From: Auanema rhodensis
Taxonomy: Eukaryota; Nematoda; Chromadorea; Rhabditida; Rhabditidae
Direction: 5' to 3'
Length of the DNA stretch: 64,000 bases
NCBI GenBank assembly: GCA_964057225.1
Contig: CAXKVF010000002.1
Span: forward strand, 111,001-175,000
Shown here: piece after piece, positions 59,158 through 64,000 of the stretch
Position numbering within the stretch: the first letter of the stretch is position 1
Layout of the letters: the number at the start of each line of letters is the position of its first letter
The notes under the pieces: generated by a model
Told to the model about the DNA's origin: nothing
What the model saw: the letters and a program-made list of their open reading frames with translations, nothing else
Database searches by the model: none
Position numbers and translations under genes: made by a program

Positions 59158-59691
59158 TCACTTGAAATGTACAACACAATTAGAAAACGCAATATATTGT
59201 ATCGAGGAAAAACTCAAGGAAGATGCATATTTATCGTCTGTATTGCACATTTCAACACCGTGGTATGAAGTTGTAATACTGTTTTTTTCATATTTTCTTA
59301 AGGAATATACAAAAACTAAATATGAAGTTTGACTATTAAATAATAGACAAAATAAAAAATTTATTTTTCCAAATATTTTTTGATGATGAACTACTGGAAA
59401 CTTGATGCCGGCGTATCTGGAGAACCAGATGTCGAAACCATCCGAATTTGGGTTTTTGAGTTCAGTCTCATTTTCAAAACATAAGCCCTTAAAGTAGTTC
59501 AAATCGGAAACACAGAAAATGATACCGATCGATATTACTGAAATGATGGGAATTGTTAAGGTGTGAGATTCAGATGCAGTGAAAACAGCATGTTGTTTTG
59601 ATTTTTTGTAAATTCCTAGAGTTTTTATAAAAAGAGTTCCCCTATCTACACTAGCACGCAAATTTTCATAAAAAAAAATATAGCGGATCAA
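59158..59691 (-). CDS. Chimeric minus-strand open frame, possible exon remnant fused to satellite
   Basis: I do not recognise a family. The frame has 177 codons. Residues 1 to about 122 come from unique DNA (59324-59691), and the rest is antisense satellite, so the C-terminal part is not meaningful. There is no in-frame ATG before the satellite; the frame opens at a TTG. If real, it would therefore be an internal exon or a pseudogene piece. In favour of coding history are a hydrophobic stretch at residues about 44-62 (TLTIPIISVISIGIIFC) and a well-composed segment at about 84-100 (GFDIWFSRYAGIKFPVV) using C-ending codons unlike the AT-rich surroundings. A nematode-like acceptor CATCATTTCAG lies on this strand, ending at 59538. 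No good donor was found; a weak one is CCA/GTAGTT near 59393. It may equally be a chance frame. Confidence 0.2.
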   Translation of the reverse strand: MIRYIFFYENLRASVDRGTLFIKTLGIYKKSKQHAVFTASESHTLTIPIISVISIGIIFCVSDLNYFKGLCFENETELKNPNSDGFDIWFSRYAGIKFPVVHHQKIFGKINFLFCLLFNSQTSYLVFVYSLRKYEKNSITTSYHGVEMCNTDDKYASSLSFSSIQYIAFSNCVVHFK

Positions 59692-59704
59692 AAGTTACAT
59701 TAGG

Positions 59705-59720
59705 GTCCCGTATACGGGAC
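59705..59720. repeat. Perfect 16-bp palindrome GTCCCGTATACGGGAC
   Basis: The sequence equals its own reverse complement and stands out as GC-rich in an AT-rich flank. It is preceded by AAGTTACATTAG. A sibling with one changed central base lies at 59930-59945 with a similar preceding context. It may be a protein-binding dyad or part of a short dispersed repeat; no function can be assigned. Confidence 0.8.
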
Positions 59721-59929
59721 ATTTTCATATGTGTAAAAACGGTCCAGTTTTAACACTATGGTTTTTCGGTCCATTATAAGGTAAAACACTGTTTTTTAAA
59801 CCTCCGTAGCGTGGTGAGAAATGATGATTTCTTGAATGTTAAAGTTTTCATTCATAGCTCTCAATAGTATCTACGTACTTATGAAGAAAAAATAGAAAAA
59901 TATTTCTCCGGAAGTAAGTTTCATTGAGC

Positions 59930-59945
59930 GTCCCGTATAAGGGAC
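59930..59945. repeat. Near-palindrome GTCCCGTATAAGGGAC, second copy
   Basis: This is identical to 59705-59720 except for A in place of C at the eleventh base. It is preceded by AAGTTTCATTGAGC, alignable to AAGTTACATTAGG at the first site. The two copies are direct, 225 bp apart, and share roughly 30 bp of related context. They are therefore copies of one short element, not independent coincidences. Confidence 0.75.
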
Positions 59946-60257
59946 AATATGGTAAAAATTATAAGGGGGTTAAAACATATCATTGTTAACCAAAACGTCT
60001 GAAATTAAAATTTTCTATTACAATAAATATGTACTTCTATCATGCATATACGTGTTATAAAGACTTTCTAGACGTATTTCAGCGAGTTAGAACGAATAAA
60101 TCGGATGAGGTTGAAATGAGTTATGAGAAAAAACAGTGATATTTGAAAAAGTAGGTAAGGGGGGACCCTTAAAATATGTATTCGAATATCGTTGTGATAA
60201 AGATGTTTGTATTAAAAGTATACTGTATAGGAATATTGGAACCATATTGGAACATTG

Positions 60258-60295
60258 TCTTTTACTTGAGCATACAGCGCTGACAGAATCAATCA
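60258..60295 (-). repeat. Inverted 38-bp duplicate of the 18S rRNA 5' end
   Basis: The reverse complement of this segment is identical over 38 bp to 61117-61154, bases about 5-42 of the 18S gene (TGATTGATTCTGTCAGCG ... CAAGTAAAAGA). Identity stops on both sides within one base. The two copies point toward each other across about 820 bp that contain the minisatellite and presumed ETS. It is too short to be a functional rRNA and is best read as a rearrangement scar or foldback arm. Confidence 0.92.
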
Positions 60296-60349
60296 AGTAA
60301 ATGAGAGAGAAACGAAATTTTGATACCATATGTCTTCGGGGAAGTATTT

Positions 60350-60810
60350 CTGAATAAAAATTTTTTTTTCGCAATTTTGCAGGGAGAAAAATTTTTTAGT
60401 GAATTTTTACAAGGGAAAAAATTTTTTTTGAATTTTTACAGGGAAAAATTTTTTTTTGTGTATTTTTGCAGGAAAAAATTTTTTTCGTGTATTTTTGCAG
60501 GAAAAAATTTTTTTCGTGTATTTTTGCAGGAAAAGTAGTTTCTTCGTGTATTTTTGCAGGAAAACTTTTTTTTCGTGTATTTATACATGAAAACTTTTTC
60601 TTTGTGTATTTTTGCAGGATTAATTTTTTTTCGTGTATTTTTGCAGGAAATGTAGTTTCTTCGTGTCTTTTTGCAAGAAAAATTTTTTTTCGTGTATTTA
60701 TACATGAAAAGTTTTTCTTTGTGTATTTTTGCAGGAAAAGTAGTTTCTTCGTGTATTTTTGCAGGAAAAGTAGTTTCTTCGTGTATTTTTGCAGGAAAAG
60801 TAATTTACAT
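60350..60810 (+). repeat. 29-30-bp minisatellite with TTTTTGCAGG core (about 15 units)
   Basis: Units recur with GCAGG (or ACAAGG, ACAGGG, TACATGA, GCAAG variants) at about 60379, 60409, 60438, 60468, 60497, 60526, 60556, 60585, 60614, 60643, 60673, 60702, 60731, 60761 and 60791. The period is 29-30 bp, exactly 30 in the last three. Each unit reads roughly GTGTATTTTTGCAGG followed by an A run, a T run and CTTC or C. Left-end units are the most degenerate, and the right-end units (AAAAGTAGTTTCTTC form) are nearly identical. Frames open on both strands here (such as 60466-60858 + and 60436-60705 -) are by-products of the period and composition, not genes. Confidence 0.93.
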
Positions 60811-61112
60811 AGTATTTTTACTGGAATGTTTCATCAGAATATAAACATTATGAAATAATATCTGAAGATTGTTACACTATTCACCGAAACGATTTCACAA
60901 TCGTAAGGTAGCAGGAGAAAATTTTTACAATAATTTTCGTTATCTGCAATTTTACTTGTTCACATTGAAAAATGTGAATATTTTCTATATTGTGTCGTTT
61001 CTGTGTGATTTTTCAACTTTCCTAATTTTTTTTGGTGAATTGTGAAAAAAAAAATTATTCTACTTCTCGATATTTATATTGTTTAGTAAGAAATAATGGA
61101 TTCTCTATTGCG
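60811..61112 (+). other. Presumed 5' external transcribed spacer of the rRNA precursor
   Basis: This is about 300 bp of unique AT-rich DNA between the last minisatellite unit and the 18S 5' end, with many T and A runs (for example near 61026-61056). Its position argues for 5' ETS. The RNA polymerase I start cannot be recognised by sequence, so the ETS could begin farther left and include the minisatellite. Confidence 0.5.
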
Positions 61113-62209
61113 AATCTGATTGATTCTGTCAGCGCTGTATGCTCAAGTAAAAGATTAAGCCATGCATGTATAAAGTTCATCATTTTTGAGAAACTGCGAA
61201 CGGCTCATTAGAGCAGATATGATTTTTCTCGATTTCTATGGATAACTGTGGTAATTCTGGAGCTAATACATGCTTAATAGTTGTTCTTCTTCCCAAGTTC
61301 AACGCAGTTATTAGTACAAACCAATTTTATGTTTGTTGACTCTGAATAACCCAGTTAATCGACGGTTTTACTGTCGATGTTCGAGATTAATGTTTGCCCT
61401 ATCAACCTGATGGTAATATAGAGTTTTACCATGGTTATCACGGGTAACGGAGAATTAGGGTTCGACTCCGGAGAGGGAGCCTTAGAAACGGCTACCACAT
61501 CCAAGGAAGGCAGCAGGCGCGTAACTTATCCACTACTTCAGTGAGATAGTAACTAAAAATAAAAAGATCAATCTTTTTAGATTGATTATTTCAATGAGCT
61601 GAGCTTAAATAGCTCTACAAGGACCCAGTGGAGGGCAAGTCTGGTGCCAGCAGCCGCGGTAATTCCAGCTCCACTAGTGTAAAACGTTATTGCTGTAGTT
61701 AAAAAGCTCGTAGTTGGATCTGAGGCATTTTCTGTGATACGGCTTGCCGGTAATCATAGATGTGTCTATTTTGTCGGTTTTGTGTATGTACTTCGGTGTG
61801 TATACTGGCTGGCGAGTTTACTTTGAATAAATCAAAGCGCTCAAAGCAAGCGATTGCTTGTATGTGCTATCATGGAATAATAAAAGAGGACTTCGGTTCT
61901 ATTTATTGGTTTAAGAGTCGAATTAATGATTAATAGGGACAATTCGGGGGCATTCGTATCCCTGCGCGAGAGGTGAAATTCGTGGACCGTAGGGGGACGC
62001 TCAAAAGCGAAAGCAATTGCCAAGAATGTCTTCTTTAATCAAGAACGAAAGTCAGAGGTTCGAAGGCGATTAGATACCGCCCTAGTTCTGACCGTAAACT
62101 ATGCCATCTAGCGATCCGGAGGAGTATTCGTGCTTCATCGGGGAGCTTCCCGGAAACGAAAGTTTTTCGGTTCTGGGGGTAGTATGGTTGCAAAGCTGAA
62201 ACTTAAAGA

Positions 62210-62243
<34 letters not shown>

Positions 62244-62676
62244 GCGGCTTAATTTGACTCAACACGGGAAAACTCACCCGGCCCGGACACCAGTAGGATT
62301 GACAGGTTGATAGCTCTTTCTCGATTTGGTGGTTGGTGGTGCATGGCCGTTCTTAGTTGGTGGAGCGATTTGTCTGGTTTATTCCGATAACGAGCGAGAC
62401 TCTAGTCTACTAAATAGTTAGTGAATTTTTTGGTTCATATAACTTCTTAGAGGGATAAGCGGTGTTTAACCGCACGAGATTGAGCGATAACAGGTCTGTG
62501 ATGCCCTTAGATGTCCGGGGCTGCACGCGCGCTACACTGGAGGATGCAACTGGTTTTCCATGGCTGAAAGGTTTTGGTAATCCGTTGAAATTCTTCCGTG
62601 ACCGGGATTGGGAATTGTAATTATTTCCCATGAACGAGGAATTCCTAGTAAGTGTGAGTCATCAACTCGCGCTGAT

Positions 62677-62711
<35 letters not shown>

Positions 62712-62860
62712 GTCCGGAACTGAGCTTATTCGAGAAACATGAGGACAATGGTTGTTGGGCTTCGGCTTTACTTCCGTAGAAATCATTTTGATCGCATTGG
62801 CTTGAACCGGGCAAAAGTCGTAACAAGGTACCTGTAGGTGAACCTGCAGGTGGATCATCG
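61113..62860 (+). rRNA. 18S (small subunit) ribosomal RNA, complete
   Basis: This is the structural RNA of the 40S subunit, processed from the polymerase I precursor in the nucleolus. The start is set by alignment to the nematode 18S 5' end (here AATCTGATTGATTCTGTCAG). The end is set by GGTGAACCTGCAGGTGGATC followed by ATCG. The length of about 1748 nt is close to that of C. elegans 18S. Universal blocks are intact: GTGCCAGCAGCCGCGGTAA at 61644-61662 (530 loop), AAAGAAATTGACGGAAGGGC near 62206, GGCTTAATTTGACTCAACAC near 62246 and TTGTACACACCGCCCGTC at 62691-62708 (decoding region). Variable regions such as V4 (about 61720-61910) are AT-rich and divergent. No truncation or insertion is obvious. 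A copy of bases about 5-42 lies inverted upstream at 60258-60295. Nematode affiliation is strong; genus is not determined. Confidence 0.97.
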
Positions 62861-63123
62861 CTGAATTTTTTCAAATCCAGCTTTAGCTACACATATTTTT
62901 AAAATGGTAACATTTAAAAAATGTAGCTTACTAAAACTAGACTTATCAAGGTGCTATACGATCTGAGTTGATCATTAGTCGAGATCATATAATCAGATAT
63001 AGCTTAAAAAGTATCTCTTGCGATACTGCCTTGTGCTGCCGGTATGGTTGAAATACACCCCACCTTAATTCCTTTTTAGGAGGCACAATTTGTTGTATAA
63101 TAACTTGTTTATAAAAAATTTAA
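62861..63123 (+). other. Internal transcribed spacer 1 (ITS1)
   Basis: This is about 263 bp of AT-rich sequence between the 18S 3' end and the 5.8S 5' end, removed during pre-rRNA processing. No ORF or repeat stands out. A GTGCTGCCGGTATGG stretch near 63032 is the most GC-rich part and may sit in a helix. Confidence 0.9.
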
Positions 63124-63281
63124 AACTAGCTCTAGCGATGGATCGGTTGATTCACGTCTCGATGAAAAACGCAGCTAGCTGCGATATTTGCTATGAATTG
63201 CAGACGCTTTGAATAGTAAAATTTTGAACGCACAGCATCCTTTGAATTTATTCTTAGGGTACGCCTAGTTCAGGGTTTCTT
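63124..63281 (+). rRNA. 5.8S ribosomal RNA
   Basis: This is about 158 nt, containing the diagnostic core GATGAAAAACGCAGCTAGCT and GAATTGCAGACGCTTTGAAT, then TTTTGAACGCACAGC. These match the 5.8S of clade V nematodes closely, as I remember strongylid and rhabditid sequences. It pairs with the 5' end of 28S in the large subunit. The ends are placed by similarity (AACTAGCTCTAGCGATGG at the 5' side; AGTTCAGGGTTTCTTTC at the 3' side) and may be off by several bases. Confidence 0.93.
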
Positions 63282-63483
63282 TCATAATTTGAATTTATTC
63301 AAAAAGTCGGTTAGCCATTGTCACCAGACATTGCCTATCCTAGTAACGAAATTTGCATCATTGACTTGCTTTTTGCTAGTCTACATGCATTTCTCTAAAT
63401 ACTGTTTGGTTATTCATATTCTTGAAGAGGAATCTGTTTAATAGTCCTGATAAGCAGTATTTGATGAAATGTCTTAAATGTAA
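63282..63483 (+). other. Internal transcribed spacer 2 (ITS2)
   Basis: This is about 202 bp between 5.8S and 28S, AT-rich, with no coding potential. It should fold into the usual multi-helix ITS2 closed by the 5.8S-28S proximal stem; I could not fold it here. It would be a good species-level barcode. Confidence 0.88.
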
Positions 63484-64000
63484 ACCTGAACTTAGACGTG
63501 ACTACCCGCTGAACTTAAGCATATCATTAAGCGGAGGAAAAGAAACTAACTAGGATTTCCAGAGTAACAGCGAGTGAAATGGAAAAAGCCCAGCGCAGAA
63601 TCGCACAGTTTTGCTGTTGTGAAATGTTGCGTATAGGAATTGCTTTCATTGTGTTTATATGTTTTAAGTCTCTTTGATTGGAGCAATCCATAGAGGGTGC
63701 TAGACCTGTGAAAACATATATTCGTAATGATTGGTTTTTCCTTGGAGTCGGGTTGCTTGAAAATGCAGCCTAAAGTTGGTGATAAACTTCATCTAAGGCT
63801 AAATATTGACGTGAATTCGATAGCAAACAAGTACCGTGAGGGAAAGTTGCAAAGAACTTTGAAGAGAGAGTTCAAGAGAACGTGAAATCGCTTGAGTGGA
63901 ACCGGAGAGAGTCAACAGAACTTCATAGCTGGATATTTAGTTTAGTGCTTAATTGTGCTGACTATGTGTTGATGTTATGTATGTTGTGCTGGTAGTATTG
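63484..64000 (+). rRNA. 28S (large subunit) ribosomal RNA, 5' part, cut by window edge
   Basis: This starts at ACCTGAACTTAGACGTGACT and continues with the near-universal CCCGCTGAACTTAAGCATAT and GCGGAGGAAAAGAAACTAAC. At about 63830-63900 it has CAAGTACCGTGAGGGAAAGT and GAGTTCAAGAGAACGTGAAA, the conserved block between the D1 and D2 expansion regions. The D1 stretch (about 63590-63770) is AT-rich and divergent. Only the first about 517 nt are present. The rest of the gene and the downstream intergenic spacer are outside the window. Confidence 0.95.

Larger units (their letters stand above)
1..59323 (+). repeat. 168-bp tandem satellite array (about 353 monomers, open at the left edge)
   Basis: Head-to-tail copies of one AT-rich monomer run from the first base to 59323 with no interruption and no orientation switch. 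The spacing of any landmark, such as CACTTGAAATGTACAACACA, is 168 bp, with occasional 167 or 169 when a poly-T run of about 8-11 T changes length. Monomers differ at a limited set of positions: LEIA/FKIA/FEIA/LENA alleles, GGAAGATG versus GGTAGATG, CCGTGG versus CGGTGG or CTGTGG, and TTGTAAT versus TTTTAAT. Because 168 is divisible by three and one frame has no stop, the + strand reads as a 56-residue unit (KCTTQ... SSVLHIST... FFFSYF... EYTKP). That reading breaks every one to eight monomers at TAG or TGA alleles or T-run indels. Many of the apparent frames begin at TTG rather than ATG, and the amino-acid differences are mostly non-synonymous. I therefore call it non-coding satellite. The register of the monomer is arbitrary. 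The left end of the array lies outside the window. Confidence 0.97.
59324..60349. other. Unique AT-rich spacer between satellite and rDNA-proximal minisatellite
   Basis: The satellite stops abruptly after ...AAAACTAAATAT at 59323, and the next bases do not continue the monomer. The stretch holds the minus-strand frame described separately, two GTCCCGTATA-type palindromes and the inverted 18S fragment. A 95-codon minus-strand frame at 60087-60374 runs antisense across the inverted 18S fragment and looks like chance. I see no tRNA, 5S, spliced-leader gene or telomeric TTAGGC run in it. Confidence 0.75.

Noticed and set aside
1-59323. Dozens of + strand ORFs of 86-448 codons made of a 56-residue repeat
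   Set aside because: They are readings of a stop-poor frame of a 168-bp satellite. Starts are often TTG, ends fall at recurrent alleles or T-run indels, and no gene signals surround them.
1-59323. CRISPR array
   Set aside because: Repeats are contiguous 168-bp monomers without unique spacers, and the rDNA shows the genome is eukaryotic.
1-59323. CENP-B box in the monomer
   Set aside because: No TTCGNNNNANNCGGG-type match is visible, and most nematodes of this group are holocentric, so a classical point of kinetochore assembly is not implied.
60087-60374. Minus-strand 95-codon frame
   Set aside because: It runs across the inverted 18S fragment and AT-rich spacer, has no recognisable domain, and its composition is that of the surrounding DNA.
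60320-60858. Frames on both strands through the minisatellite (Phe-rich and Lys-rich proteins)
   Set aside because: They are low-complexity products of a 29-30-bp repeat of A and T runs, open on both strands at once, as expected for a repeat and not a gene.
61841-62874. Minus-strand frames of 60-73 codons inside 18S
   Set aside because: They are shadows of the rRNA gene, whose conserved cores leave no doubt about the + strand assignment.
1-64000. Transposon, telomere repeat, tRNA, 5S or spliced-leader gene
   Set aside because: I looked for terminal repeats with a transposase or reverse-transcriptase frame, TTAGGC runs, cloverleaf-type conserved boxes and spliced-leader sequence and saw none. 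A short element inside the unique 1.8-kb spacer cannot be fully excluded by eye.

Overview
This is nuclear DNA from a eukaryote, most likely a nematode. The evidence is a complete, recognisable ribosomal RNA cistron (18S, ITS1, 5.8S, ITS2, start of 28S) at the right-hand end. The 18S opens with the nematode-type TGATTGATTCTGTCAGCG block. The wording of the 18S and 5.8S, as far as I can recall homologues, is closest to clade V (Rhabditina: rhabditids, strongylids, diplogastrids). The species cannot be fixed from the sequence alone. No intact protein-coding gene can be supported anywhere in the window.

Layout. (1) 1-59323: one uninterrupted AT-rich satellite array, always in the same orientation, with a 168-bp monomer (about 353 copies). 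Because 168 = 3 x 56 and one frame of the monomer lacks stops, the array throws up many apparent ORFs made of a 56-residue repeat. These break every few monomers at recurrent stop alleles or at length changes in a poly-T tract. I read them as satellite DNA, not genes. The array is a mosaic of kilobase-scale segmental duplications, unequal-exchange products and marker variants. (2) 59324-60350: about 1 kb of unique AT-rich sequence with a possible minus-strand exon remnant, two copies of a GTCCCGTATA-NGGGAC (near-)palindrome, and an inverted 38-bp perfect copy of the 5' end of the 18S gene. (3) about 60350-60810: a minisatellite of 29-30 bp units, each carrying a nematode splice-acceptor-like TTTTTGCAGG. 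(4) about 60811-61112: AT-rich presumed 5' external transcribed spacer. (5) 61113-64000: 18S, ITS1, 5.8S, ITS2 and the first about 517 nt of 28S, all on the + strand and with intact conserved cores.

How it fits together. The window captures the edge between a large satellite block and a ribosomal DNA unit. The rRNA genes would be co-transcribed by RNA polymerase I as one precursor. The satellite, minisatellite and inverted 18S fragment lie upstream, where an intergenic spacer or the flank of the rDNA locus would be. Whether this is the first unit of an rDNA tandem array abutting a satellite block, or a satellite embedded in an intergenic spacer, cannot be decided here because no upstream 28S is included.
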